From Collybia mongolica (taxonomy: Eukaryota > Basidiomycota > Agaricomycetes > Agaricales > Clitocybaceae), in the NCBI GenBank assembly GCA_013420905.1, contig JAAXNY010000011.1, positions 744,001 to 808,000 of the forward strand: a stretch of 64,000 nt of DNA, given 5' to 3'. The notes below the pieces were generated by a model. That model was given only the letters and a program-made list of their open reading frames with translations, ran no database searches and was not told where the DNA came from. Positions 1 through 10,630 of the stretch are shown here, piece by piece (position 1 is the stretch's first letter; every line of letters starts with the position of its first letter). A program made the position numbers and the translations under genes.

Positions 1-13
1 TGGTATTTAACCC

Positions 14-946
14 ATGTTTGTTTCACACACACAATCATACTCACCAAATGCGGTAGTGCCCACCGGTCAACCTATCGGGGTGATGTTTGAGTTAATCATG
101 GGTTCACGCTCCGGTGGATTTGGGATGGCAAGCTTCCTTTCTTCTGTCACCTATCATGTACAGATTAATAATTCATACCTCTTTCGCAGTGGTTTATCAG
201 TACGCATGTTATCATTGTTGGCATTGAACGACATGCCTTACCTCTTCCTAGTCTTTGGAATCGGAATGTTCTGTGCCATCTCCATCTGCTGCGCCGCCTC
301 GCGTGCCACCTGGAGCTTCGCCCGTGACAAGGCCATCCCGTTGCACCACACCTTTTCCCAGGTCAACCACAGACTCTCCGATGTGCCGTTAAACGCCCAT
401 ATCCTCTCAACAATCATACAGCTGTTACTTGGGCTAATTTACCTCGGCTCCAGCGCTGCATTTAATGCATTCGTCGGTGTCGCGGTCATCTGCCTCGGCA
501 CGAGTTATTCCATGCCTGTGGCCATCTCGCTTGTGCAAGGGAGGAAAGATATAGCCGATGCGCCGTATAGTTTGGGCAAATGGGGCCCCGCACTGAATAC
601 TATCGCAGTCTTGTGGACCCTGTTTGAGATCGTGCTGTTTTCAATGCCGGCAGTTATACCCGTGACACAGGTTTCCATGAGTAAGTTAACCCTCGTCCCT
701 AGACCATTGTCTGTCTTTGCTGATGAACATCTCTCCTTGTTGGTTTAGACTATGCGTCGGTGGTCTTTGTCGGGTTCGCAGCGATAAGTGCGGCGTGGTA
801 CATCATTAGTACGTTGGGTACATTGGTTAGCGTGTGGGTCTGGTTGCTGAGTTTTTTTGTTTTGTTTAGATGGTAGATTCTATTACACTGGGCCCCCGCT
901 CCCGATGGACAATGAGTCAGAAGATGGTGAATCAAAGACAGGGTAA
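14..946 (+). CDS. Amino-acid/GABA-type permease, 3' part (APC superfamily)
   Basis: C-terminal part of a multi-pass plasma-membrane amino-acid permease resembling fungal Uga4-type GABA/choline permeases; the N-terminal half lies left of the window. Readable exons are 14-680, 749-808 and 870-946 (stop 944-946), joined by GT-AG introns 681-748 and 809-869 with frame kept. Supporting motifs are a VPTGQPIG stretch near the start, CCAASRATWSFARDKAIP (the conserved loop of this family), several hydrophobic segments, and a tail ending in a YYTGPPLP stretch. The frame from about 150 to 240 reads through but fits the family poorly there, so an unsplit intron of a multiple of three may lie inside the first exon. 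The bases before about 60 may also be intron. Substrate is inferred only from family. Confidence 0.75.
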
Positions 947-1925
947 AGTACAACGCCCTTATAAAATCGACGATGCATCAACCAAAGTTTGAGATTTGTA
1001 TCATGCATAATTGATATGAACTGTCTTGGTTGGAGGAAGTCTGGTGCTCTCGCCTCATAGGACCAGTGTTCATACTTTGGTTAAATATGTAATGGATAAG
1101 TTTTTTGACCAGGATATTCGGCTTTGCGGCTGGTGGCTCAGAAGGTCAGTTCCACAGTTTGAGCTGTTGAAATTATGAGATGAATGCGACGCAGCTACTG
1201 TCCCAATCTGTCCCCCTGACGTCAAAATACATAGCTTATTGCCATCTTTGATAAGCGCTATTGTTTAACCTGTTATATTTGTTGAGCGCTTATACATTCT
1301 GAAAGTTTCATCCATCCGCCTCCCCCTAAAAACATGCTCTTCTGGATCCCTTCTATCGACTCTACTGAAGGATAGCCTTGTGGTTGCCATTGAATCCGTG
1401 GGACACGTTGGAGTCTTTCTGAGTTCTTTCGGCCCTCTCAGGCGCCCTCTGATTGAGTTCGAACTCAACCTTTTTTTCTGCAGTCCACATTCGCTATAAC
1501 AGAAGGTGGCAGACCCATTCTCAAATCGTTATATGCTCTCATTGAACCCAATACCTGGGTTGTCTACCTGAATCCGGTATGTTACAGTGAAGTTTTAGTT
1601 TACGGTCCGTCAGCTTGGAACCAAGTAAGCTTTCCCCCTCTTGCTGCCTCTTCCCCGCAGCCATTCATATCTCTTCCAGTTTGCCTTGATTCCATTTGCG
1701 AACTAAGCACCAGCTGTCAGAAGCACCCCCATCGAAAGGATGATCGAATGAAATCAGTGAGTGTTGTTGAAAGGAATTACCTGTCCGTGCACGACCGATA
1801 TTCATGTACATTTTTACCCCTTGGGGGGGGGAATTCTTCTTGAACAGCGTTCTTCAGGGCTTGACACATCATCAACACCTGGTTGTTCCCCCTCTCGAAC
1901 GTTACACCGGAAATTTTCGGAAATT
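947..1925. other. Intergenic, no gene seen
   Basis: About 1 kb between the permease stop and the next minus-strand gene. The only ORFs (for example minus 1265-1468) are short and show no recognisable motif. A G-run lies near 1824. Confidence 0.5.
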
Positions 1926-2216
1926 CTAGGCTCTTTTTAGAACATCTTCAGCCCACAAACAGGCATCATATTCCTCGCTTTCCGACCAGGAACGTGGAGG
2001 AGAGAACAAACAAGTTCAAGTTGACAACAGCTTGACGTACCTGGACGAACCGCAAAGCAATGTTATCATAGGTTATTGGATTCCTCCTCAGATAGTCCTG
2101 TGGGTAGGATGCGAGCAGAAGGATCATCTCCTGGGCCCCCTGTGTCGTCTTGTGTGGCGCCATCAGCACTTCGATGCTACAGCTGACGCCGATGTCCACG
2201 GAGCGCCTGACGCGGT
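1926..2216 (-). CDS. Hypothetical protein, C-terminal exons; related to the 3126-4223 gene
   Basis: Two minus-strand exons are readable: 2041-2216, then 1926-1973 ending in TAG, separated by a GT-AG intron (donor gtacgt). The last exon opens with Glu-Tyr-Asp-Ala-Cys, exactly as an internal exon of the neighbouring minus-strand gene (3126-4223) does after its own intron, so the two look like diverged paralogues. This copy stops 11 residues later, making it a short form. Upstream exons probably lie within 2217-2430, where a frame containing MDSYIVVKTAPI is open, but I could not find an in-frame junction. No known domain recognised; function unknown. Confidence 0.4.
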
Positions 2217-3125
2217 CTGCAAGGTGTCAGTAAGGTCATTACTGATTGGGGCTGTTTTGACCACGATGTATGAATCCATTGACGGACACGAATAGGTGTG
2301 TCATTGAAAGGGTATGTTATGACCGCCAGATGGGTGGATCGTGGCACGTTCTGAGAAAGTACGAAACCTTTAACCAGTTATCCCACACTCACCGATACCC
2401 GATCAAGGCATGTTCAAATTTGGTTCTACAATTATGGTTGAGGTCCTCCACAACATGGTCTCATTGAGACATACATTCTGCATACGGTACACGCAGCTAA
2501 CATAGTGCCGGACGCCGGCACGTTAGGCCGGAACTCATCCAGCTTGACTTGGCCTTGGTCGTTTTTTTTGTTTTTGTTTTTAACAGTCCAGCATTTGGCC
2601 CTGTGGGTTACCTTGATCTCAGGGGTTTTCAAGAGAAGGAGAATCATCATCGAACTACAGAATCATAAATCTATCACGCCTTCTTTTTTTTTGTTTCTTT
2701 TTTTTTTATTTTTTTGAAAAAGGTTGTGCAGATCCAGCAATTTTCGCTCCGGAGTTCCCGCCACATCACATGCTTCCTAAGCCTTCCTTGTCAACCTCTT
2801 CGTCCTTCTTGTGACTCAGATGAAGATTTATGCGCAGATTTTTCTCGGGTCCTAGGGTTACAATTTTCGCTGCCCCATATTTGCCTCAACAGTGACGCGC
2901 GGCCCCAAATGATTTTTCAGCTCCTTGAAATGCGGACCTATTCTTTTTACATCCAGACCGGAGATATGAGTACTGATAATACAAGGCAAGGTAATTATAA
3001 GGATCTACAGAAGCAGACAATGGAGTACGGGGGGTATATGATGTATGTTGAGGAAAAGATATCAAAACACAGGCCATAGCTAGAATATAATGGCCACAAA
3101 GCCTACTGGTAAGTTATCTGCACAA
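2217..3125. other. T-rich stretch, no convincing gene
   Basis: Holds long T-rich tracts at about 2555-2580 and 2680-2715 and several ORFs under 125 codons whose translations look random. It may contain the 5' exons of the preceding minus-strand gene near 2217-2430. Confidence 0.35.
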
Positions 3126-4223
3126 CTACGCAGTCAATTTTGGGATAACTTTGATCATTTGGTCGATGTTGATGAACTGGACCCAGCCCTCTAGTTCCTT
3201 CGATGTTTCATGCCAGATGAATTTAGACTCTTGGCTCCCCCGGAAAAATGCGACTGCGCACTCATAGAACTCGGAAACCAAGATATCTTTCCGCGCCACG
3301 CCTAGATTCACGCGCCATATCCGAAACTCCCAGCCTTGGAGCGGATGCCCATCGCCGATAGCGGATTGATTGGGGATATTGAACTCTAGGCGAGAGTAGT
3401 CGAACCCAACAGGCTGACCGATCGCCCGAATGTATGCATTTTTGAGCGCGAGGATGATACACAGTCGTTTGAGCATGATCTGATCATCTTTTTCCTGCGT
3501 TACTGTTGAGAGTTCAAATGTAGTAAGCTATTAACATTGGGGTTAGAAGTGGTCTCCCTTTGTGGCGAAAGGCTGAAGTACAGAGACCCACTTTATGTGA
3601 CTGAGATTCAACATATGTCGCCACTGAAGCGCCCCGTGGTTCTACAGCAAACTGTTTCATCGCCATCCCAATGTTGACGACTCGCTTGCGGACGCCTTGA
3701 GTCATTGCCATTCCACACAAAGAGCCTTCCCAATTCAGATGATATCCAATCATGGAGTGCATAAATTTTTCTGGTGACATGTCTTCCTCCGCCTGAATTG
3801 TCGGGACAAGGTTTGCAGTAGTCAAGATTTAAAAGACTACTTCATACCTGTTCAATGTAGCGTTTTCCATTTGTCCATGCTCTATCGTTCCACTTTGCCC
3901 GAGGTATTCGACGGTGCCTCATCATCAGGAGGGGCAACATTAGCGTTATCAATTGTCCTACATTGAGTATAGCATTAACACGAGATCTTATGAGATATTA
4001 TAGAAACTTACGAAAGGAATCTGCATCCCGAGGGTTGTATGCTACCCGCACATGCTCGATGCACTCCGCTACCACACGATGACAAGCATCATATTCCTTC
4101 GCTCGATCATATATCAGCCTCTCGCCACAAATCTCCAATCAGCGAACGCACCTCTTTGGTGTACTCTCGATTCAGTGATAGCATCCATACGAGAATGGGG
4201 CAATCTGGTCCAGAGACAGACAT
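3126..4223 (-). CDS. Hypothetical five-exon protein, 282 aa
   Basis: Five minus-strand exons join in frame with canonical introns: 4152-4223 (start ATG 4223), 4012-4096, 3848-3957, 3588-3792 and 3126-3502 (stop 3126-3128). They total 849 nt, or 282 residues plus stop. The protein begins MSVSGPDCPILVWML, contains an arginine-rich stretch (MMRHRRIPRAKW) and a conserved-looking centre (AEEDMSPEKFMHSMIGYHLN), and ends in IKVIPKLTA. It has no signal peptide or membrane segment, and I recognise no catalytic motif. Exon 2 starts EYDAC, shared with the shorter paralogue at 1926-2216. Probably a soluble protein of a lineage-specific basidiomycete family; function unknown. Frame continuity across four introns makes the structure reliable. 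Confidence 0.7.
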
Positions 4224-5189
4224 GTATGGCAGCAGGTAACCTGCAGGAGGCCTTTCAGTTAAGTCAACGGAAGACGCAAAAATAGTTACCCCACTTCCGA
4301 CGGAGTAATAATAAGTGGAAAAAGATGAAAAAAAAAAAGAGAGAGGAAAATCGGCTCGAATCTTATGGTAATTATTGGAGAGCGATTGTAAGGGAGTTTG
4401 GGCGAATTGTTGGATGACGGTACATAGTAGAACTATGCGTTTTCACTTATATCGTTATTTGCTCAACATCATTCAATGCACGTGCTGGGAGATTCTCACG
4501 GCACAGCTTTTGGCAAGTTCTTACTCTCAGCTTCTTCAATGAATCCATTGACGAGGACAATGCACTCCTTAGTTGCCCTTTCATCTCTTTCCTGATTGTC
4601 AAGGCTTTCTTTGTTTTCGAGAAACAAACGATATATGTTCCTTGTATGTACTGCTGTAGAGCCATCAGGGACGCAAAGATGCGCCGCACTCATGCCTTTC
4701 GGCGACAATCATTTTCACAATTGAAGTTTAAGTCAGATTCAAAAGATAATCAAACAGTCAAGACGCTCGAGGCATTCACTCCCAGTGGCGCTCAGATCCA
4801 ACTCGTAATGTTCTATAAAAGTGTTTGACATATGATGAGATAATTGACGCATGCCCAACTCATATGTATACATATATATATATACAGGCTACGGTTGAAG
4901 AGGGTTGGAGACTCGAGTTGGAACCAGGGGCCAGGGTCTGTGGGCCCTGGTTGTCCCAAATTTCAGTCAAAACAACCCTTGTTTTCATTAGGTCCTGCAT
5001 GGCTGGAAGCTATTGTGTTAGCCGCCACACACCCAACAGGTAAACGAACTGTTGTTACCATCACCTACCTGACTTTGTATTTGCCCCATCTTACCGCTCA
5101 AAGAACTGATATATCATCCAGTTTAGAAAGTATATAGCCTTCATGGTTGCTCTCATTTGGATAAAAAACAACGCCTGTTTTTGCATTCG
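4224..5189. other. Intergenic; overlapping short ORFs only
   Basis: Short ORFs occur on both strands (minus 4496-4708 has a charged, protein-like composition, but no splice partners were found). A TA dinucleotide run lies near 4864-4886. Nothing here can be named. Confidence 0.35.
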
Positions 5190-5517
5190 TCAGATGTCTG
5201 TCACAAATACTCCTGGGCACATGATGGTTTTTATCTCCGCATTAAACTTAGTAAAATGCACGCAGAAACGCTGTTCACCTTGATACTCCCGATATCTCCA
5301 GGCTAAACTTGGAAGCCAATGAGTTTTCGCATGGCCCACCTCGTTCTTGACCAAACAGTATCCCGCTGGGGCAATCGCTTGACCATCGAATTCGACCTTC
5401 GGGCGGCGAATTTTCGGTGTGTCGAAGCTCAAAGACTCGTGGTCTATCGAGGCCTTTTCTAAGATGGACATCTCTTGACCCACCCATAAATACCCAAATC
5501 GTGGGCATGTTCGTGTC
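5190..5517 (-). CDS. Possible small hypothetical protein or terminal exon
   Basis: A minus-strand frame open from about 5517 to the stop at 5190 encodes a protein-like segment containing AIAPAGYCLVKNEVG and LAWRYREYQGEQRF and ending in MCPGVFVTDI. The frame probably opens after an intron acceptor (tgtag) near 5518, but no upstream exon is convincing. It abuts the start of the divergent plus-strand SGNH-like gene at 5507. Either a very short gene or the last exon of a decayed gene; no family recognised. Confidence 0.3.
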
Positions 5518-6285
5518 TACAGAATCCCCACGAAATGGTGGCCCTACCTCGATGTTTCAGCCTGATTGTCGCAACTGCAACCAGTAAAGTGGCACGTAGG
5601 CCCTCGACAGTCAACTTCAGTCACAAACATCCATATATCCATTACCACGGTCGGTGGGATGTATCTCCTGGAACTTGGTGGTGCGTAAAAAAAAAGTCAC
5701 CCCTACACGTGTATAACCACAACCCATCCGATAGGGCCGGAAGCGGGTTCAAGCTGCACGTAAAAATCTCCGTTCACTAACGCTCAATCTTGGACCGCTC
5801 ACCACTACCCCGTTTGCTGCTGCGGGAGTATCGCTCAACTATCGAGATTTTGTTGATTTCAATGTCTCAGCGGGGGCCAATCCCATTCCCATATTGGGAT
5901 CATCCCTCTGTCCAGATCGGAGCCAAAAGCGTCATTCGCATCAATGTCCAAGGCTGGCAAAACAATCGCATCAATCTTAACAGCATTACTCTCAATATGG
6001 TAATTGCCCAACCATTGTTGGTTTTTTTTCTCAACGACATAACATATTCAATAATCTATGTTTAGGATTCCGAGCTTTTCCCCTATGTGCACAAGAAGCT
6101 GGCCTTTCAGTTCATTGGCCATTCCCCTTCTGCAGTATGTCGTTCCCGACTGTAGTTATCCTGAGTGAGTTTTTCACTTGCAATCTAGGGGCAGTTTCTC
6201 CCACAGGGTGTGGACCAAGCTTGGCCATTTCTCGTTGGCGAACACTTCACAGAACTTTGCACTCCCCCACATGTTCCAGGAGGAA
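5507..6285 (+). pseudogene. SGNH/GDSL-type carbohydrate esterase, truncated
   Basis: Six exons read in frame on the plus strand: 5507-5537, 5585-5680, 5754-5863, 5916-5999, 6066-6134 and 6189 to about 6285, each joint with GT-AG signals. The predicted protein has an N-terminal beta-rich part (VGGMYLLELG, VIRINVQGW) followed by FQFIGHSPSAG. In two-domain SGNH esterases of the CE2 type a beta-sandwich precedes the block I motif GDSxSxG with the nucleophile serine; here the Asp-Ser pair is His-Ser and the next position is Pro. The reading frame then runs into the CCAGGAATCC-rich repeat at about 6270, so blocks II-V (Gly, Asn, Asp-His) are lost. I call it a truncated pseudogene. Family assignment rests on motif order recalled from this family and is moderate. 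Confidence 0.5.
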
Positions 6286-6428
6286 TCCTAGGAATCCTGG
6301 TGAACCTAGGATTCCAGGTGGACTTCCTCATAGGAAGTCCAGGAGTGAACCAGGACTCCAAGGAATGAACCAGGAATACCAGGAATCCACCTGGAGTCCC
6401 AGGAGGAAGCCAGGGGCAAAATACAAAT
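6265..6428 (-). repeat. CCAGGAATCC-type degenerate repeat block
   Basis: About 160 bp built from imperfect copies of a self-complementary decamer, CCAGGAATCC / GGATTCCTGG, and close variants (AGGAATCCT, CAGGAGTC). It directly follows, on the minus strand, a tRNA-like head at 6429-6515, and a looser TTCCTGGCACATTCC-type tail continues at 6550-6740. A second block of the same composition lies at 13380-13600. Confidence 0.7.
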
Positions 6429-6515
6429 GACATGGAAGGGAATTGAACCCTCAACCTCCTTGTACACCCTAGTTGGCATAATTAGAAGCACTCAATCCAA
6501 CTGAGCCACATGTCC
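6429..6515 (-). repeat. tRNA-like head, probable SINE promoter
   Basis: On the minus strand this has the layout of a tRNA: a 5' GGACATG, an A box TGGCTCAGTTGGATTGAG, and a B box GGTTCAATTCC within a T arm GAGGG/CCCTT. A 3' CATGTC pairs with the 5' GACATG over six bases if one bulged C is allowed. The anticodon arm does not fold into a standard 7-nt loop, the element is about 87 nt, and the repeat body follows immediately. It is therefore more likely a tRNA-derived SINE head than a working tRNA gene. Confidence 0.55.
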
Positions 6516-6529
6516 ATTGATAATTCTGA

Positions 6530-6765
6530 GTCACAATGTCATTATATAGACATCCACCTGTATTCCTGGGAGTCCTGGCACATTCCTGTGTCTTCCTGTC
6601 ATTCATACTAGCTTCCTGGCACATTCCTATGACTTTCTGTGACTTTCTGTGACTTCCTACCGTCCTTCTGGCACATTCCTCATGCTCCTGACCTACTCCT
6701 GATGACTCTACTACATTCCTGGCAATCCTGTTACATTCTCTGTCTAACTCATGATATATTGCTGC

Positions 6766-6799
<34 letters not shown>

Positions 6800-6928
6800 C
6801 AAGTTGTTGAAAAATACTTGATAAAATATGGGATGCAAATTAAAGTAATTGTCCAAACTAAAGTAAAAACATAATAGAGGATGATACTACAAGTCATTTG
6901 AGTCAGGGAAAAAAAATATCATAATATT
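6530..6928. repeat. Degenerate TTCCTGGCACATTCC tail and TTG microsatellite
   Basis: 6550-6740 holds loosely repeated TTCCTGGCACATTCC-like units with no coding potential. 6761-6799 is a near-perfect trinucleotide run of about eleven TTG/GTT units. The remainder up to 6928 is AT-rich without a gene. Confidence 0.6.
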
Positions 6929-7187
6929 TCAATCTAATTCATCTCCATCATCACCTTCATCATCACTATCATCTCTTCTGTCCCTTTGCCTTCCAATAAT
7001 GTTCCTTGTATGATAAAATATCATGACATGCAAAAACCAGTCAAAGTTACCAGGACACATTCTCTTGACAATATTTTCAAAACCTCCAAGCCATGCATTC
7101 AGTTGTTCACAAGCCTGTATAATAGAAATATAACTGCCATCCATGTGATATCATTTGATTGCTCACCTGAGAATTGAATGCACGCTT
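6929..7187 (-). pseudogene. KDZ-associated CxC6-type cysteine-cluster gene, 3' fragment
   Basis: This is the downstream end of the gene whose 5' part lies at 12336-13360; a gypsy element sits between. The last exon, 6929-7114, contains ACEQLNAWLGGF and a short histidine motif (FYHT) and ends in an acidic Asp/Glu/Arg tail before the stop at 6929-6931. A GT-AG intron (7115-7166) precedes it, and 7167-7187 is the broken-off 3' end of the previous exon, including one copy of the target duplication CGCTT. Proteins of this family accompany KDZ transposases in basidiomycete genomes. Without the insertion the frame would continue cleanly from the 12.3-kb fragment. Confidence 0.7.
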
Positions 7188-7614
7188 TGTAAGGGCAACT
7201 CCGGCGGAGTGCGCGCGAACTTAGTAGAGCGGGCCGACGCTGGTGGAGGGGATCCTAAGAGATGTATTCACTTGTACAACATATGTACTACTCACCTGGT
7301 GGAGGGGATCCTAAGAGAATTCTCTGAGGAGCCTCCATCAGGGGGGGTGTGCTATATACCTAGTGCTACATTAAATACACGTTCCCGGTGCGGTACGACG
7401 ACACGCGTTGGGCTAGCGAAGGTCACGTGACCGTGCCCTTGATAGTCCGAACAAGTGCGAAGTCCGGCGGCAAACTGCGCGCGAAGTAGAGAGTGGGGGT
7501 GCGTGTGGGCGTAGGTAATGAACGTGCGATGTAGTGAATGTAATTGACTGAGTCGCGAATCGGCGAAGTAAGGCTAGATCGGCGAAGTAAGGCGGAAATG
7601 GAGTTCCCCTTACA
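7188..7614 (-). repeat. LTR (3') of gypsy copy 1
   Basis: 427-bp long terminal repeat. It contains a 23-bp direct repeat (7240-7262 and 7296-7318), a 12-bp palindrome GGTCACGTGACC at 7421-7432 with a CACGTG core of the bHLH-binding type, and tandem GGCGAAGTAAGG-like units near the left-hand border of the internal region. Confidence 0.93.
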
Positions 7615-7625
7615 TTACCCCCCTT

Positions 7626-10609
7626 CTAGGTTCGCGTGTCTTCACGCCGGCGTTGGAACGGGATCTGTGCGAATTGGACGCGTTGTACGCGTCGCGGTGC
7701 TCCGGGGTTGCGTCTGTAGAATTCGGCGACCAACTCGTCCGCATTCACCTTGTCGGCAGGTTCCCAGGTGTTCTGTTCGTAGCTGTAGCCCTTCCAGGCG
7801 ACCAGGTACTGCAGCTTGTTCCTGTAAATCCGGCTGTCCATGATCTCCTGAACCTCATAATGTACCTCGCCGTCTATGAGAGTGGGTTCAGGGACTTCGG
7901 TGACCGTTCTACCGGGTATTGGGTCGTGCGGCGCGGGTAGGAGTTTGACGACATGGAAGACCGGGTGGATGCGCGATAGCGCCGGCGGAAGTTTGAGGCG
8001 GTAGGCGTGCGATCCAACCTTGGCTTCGATGGGGTAGGGCCCGATGTAGCGGTGAGCCAGTTTCTGCGACGGTCGAGTGATACAAATGTCGCGCGAATCC
8101 AAATACATCCGGTCTCCAACCTGGTAGTCGGGTGTTGGGTTTCGGCGGCGATTGTAGTACATCGCCATCTCGTCCTTGGCTTTGGCTAATGCGGCGCGGG
8201 CTTCCTCGAGGGTGTCCTTCATTCGGTCGCGGAATTCGTTCGCGGTTTCCAGCCGGGATGGTGCGGTCTGTGGTTCGAAGCCCATGCGTGGATGTCGACC
8301 GGTGTCCAGGAAGAACAGCGAGTGCTGTGTCGAGGAGTGGACGTGGTTATTGTACTGGAATTCGGCGAGCGGTAAAAGGTCGACCCAGTTGTCCTGTCGC
8401 TCGCTGACGAATAACCGGAGATACTGCTCCAGTTCCTGGTTCACTCGCTCGGTCTGTCCGTCTGTCTGTGGGTGGTACGCCGTAGACGCTGTGAGTTTAA
8501 TATCAAGCATGCGATATAACTCCCTTGTGAATTCCGCCACGAACTGTACCCCTCGGTCAGAGACCATAGCCTTCGGTAAGCCATGCAACTTCCACACATG
8601 CTGGAGGTAAAGCCTCGCCGATCCAAGCGCGGTAATTGTCGTCGTGGTTGGGATGAAGTGCGCGCGTTTACCCACCGTGTCCACCACTACCATGATCGCA
8701 TCATGCCCTTGCGACTCGGGGAGTTCCACGATGAAATCCACGCTTGCGACGTCCCAGCGACCTTCCGGAATCGGCAGCGGTTTAAGTTCGCCGCTTGGAA
8801 GTTGACGCTGAGCCTTCGTTCGGAGACAGAGGTCGCATGTCTTGCAGTATTCGCCGATGTAGCGCGACATTTGAGGCCACCAGTAATTGCGCGATACGAG
8901 TTCCAACGTCTTCCATCTTCCGGCGTGTCCCGCAATTCGCGAATCGTGATGTTGCGCAACTATACGTCTGCGAAGGTCAGCGTGTTTTGGGACGTAGATG
9001 CGATCGCGGAAATACAGCAACTCCTGCGCTTCCCTCCACTCTGCGCTCCGAAGTGTTCGGCGAGTGTCTTTGTGTAGATTAGAATATCATCGATGTAGAC
9101 ACATACCACTCCTTCCATGATGAGATCGTGGAATATCTCGTTCATCATGGTTTGGAACGTTGCCGGCGAGTTAGTGAGACCAAAGAACATTACCAGGGGC
9201 TCAAACATTCCGCGGTTTGTGCAAAATGCGGCCTTCCACTCATCACCTTCCTTAATTCGGACGTTGTTGTATCCCCAGCGAACGTCAAATTTGGAGAAGT
9301 ATTTCGCTCCCCGAAGATTGTTGACGAGGTCGGAGATGAGTGGGAGTGGGTATTTGTTCTTGATCGTCAGCGAATTGAGAACGCGGTAGTCCTGTACCGG
9401 GCGTAGCGAACCGTCCTTCTTCTTGATAAAGAAGAACGGCGAAGCCATTGGCGATTTGGAGGGGCGGATCCGACCAGAGGCGAGGTTCTCCTCGAGGAAC
9501 TTGTCCAACTCCGCTTGTTCGGCGACTGAGAGCGGGTAGACCTTGCAGGATTTCCCTTCTGCGTCGCGGACGAGTTCGATCGCGTGGTCCCACGGTCGGC
9601 GATCTGGGAGAGCGTCGAAGGACGTCTTGGAGAACACCTCCTCAAATTCGTGGACGTGCGCCGGTGCTAGATCGAAAAATGTCTTGGGTTGCGCATTACG
9701 ATCAAAGGAGTCTGCGATCTGCTGGGACGCGTTCTTCCGGGCTTCCGTTTGGATCTTTTCCGCTAGTCGCTGCGAGATGGTTTGGGTTGTCCGAATCTCT
9801 TCCGGTGCCTTCTGAAACTGTCCTGGTTCGCCGATGTTGACCACAAAGATACGGTCGCCCCCTTCGATGCAATCTTCAAGGGCGATATCTCCTTCGTGCT
9901 CAGAGTCGGGAACCTCTCCAATTTCTGTTTCTGGTTCGGGCATGGGTCCTGCGCGACAGGCGTTGATGCGGGCCTCCAATTTACGCTTCTCCGCCTTTTC
10001 CGATTTAACCTCGTTCGCGCAGGTCCGACATTTGTCGGGACAGCGACTCATCTTCACCTCGTTGGTCTGCCAGTTGATCTCTGGGTTGTGCTCCTGCAAC
10101 CAAGTGTAGCCTAGTATGAGATCCTGCTTCCCTAGGCTGGTGACCGCGAAGTGGGTGCGTTCTGAGTGACCGTTGTACCGGAGGATGAGGTCTACGATCT
10201 CCGAAATAGACCCGTTCTCGTTCGGAGTGCCGTCGACGTTGAACACCGGAATAGTGCGAACTAGCTTGCGCGAGGTCAACCTGTTCCTCCGCACGAATTC
10301 GGAATCGATGAAAAGGCCCGTTGCTCCCGAGTCTACCAAGCTGTTCGTCGCGAATGTCTCGCCTGTGTCGGTCGTCTGAAGTTCAATCTTGAGCTTCAGC
10401 GAGCGAGTGCTGGGGGTGGCGGCGACTACGAATCGCTTGGGTAGAGCTCGTTCCCATCGGGGGAGTCTCTGGCGCGGCGGTTTAGGGATGGGGATGGTAT
10501 CTTGTACGGCTTCTGTAGTAGTTTCGGGTGTTTGGGAAATTTCAATTGTATTCTCAACTTCTAAACACGCAAACCTGTTTACAGATGACAGCGAGGGCGT
10601 ACTGTTCAC
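7626..10609 (-). pseudogene. pol of gypsy copy 1, RNase H deleted and frameshifted
   Basis: Read on the minus strand from a non-ATG start at 10609. The first part (10609 to about 9051) carries an aspartic-protease LVDSGAT motif and the reverse transcriptase with an intact catalytic YIDD (codons at 9086-9097). At about 9050/9051 the reading jumps to sequence that in copy 2 lies 967 bp further on; 967 is not a multiple of three, so the frame breaks. The second part (to 7626) has the integrase zinc finger, the DDE residues (DFIVEL, VSDRG, ERVNQELE), a GPY-type module and a C-terminal chromodomain (WKGYSYEQNTWEP). RNase H is missing. Protein could come only from other copies. Confidence 0.88.
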
Positions 10610-10623
10610 TCGCTGTCCGCTAC

Positions 10624-10630
10624 AAAACCC
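10624..10630 (-). promoter_or_regulatory. Putative -1 ribosomal frameshift heptamer, gag-pol (copy 1)
   Basis: On the minus strand the Gag frame reads GAG GGT TTT just before its terminal stop, giving the heptamer G-GGU-UUU of the X-XXY-YYZ type. Slipping back one base enters the pol frame, which has no ATG and opens in time for the junction. The equivalent site in copy 2 is 24290-24296. Confidence 0.5.

Noticed and set aside
6429..6515. Functional tRNA gene
   Set aside because: Promoter boxes are good but the anticodon arm and acceptor are imperfect and a repeat body follows; better explained as a SINE head.
6761..6799. Poly-Leu ORF over the TTG run
   Set aside because: A microsatellite read as leucines, not a protein.
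8176..8610. Plus-strand ORFs of 60-164 codons across the gypsy elements (7.5-12.1 kb and 20.2-25.7 kb)
   Set aside because: They are antisense shadows of gag and pol; their translations have no motifs and recur identically in both copies because the sense strand is conserved.
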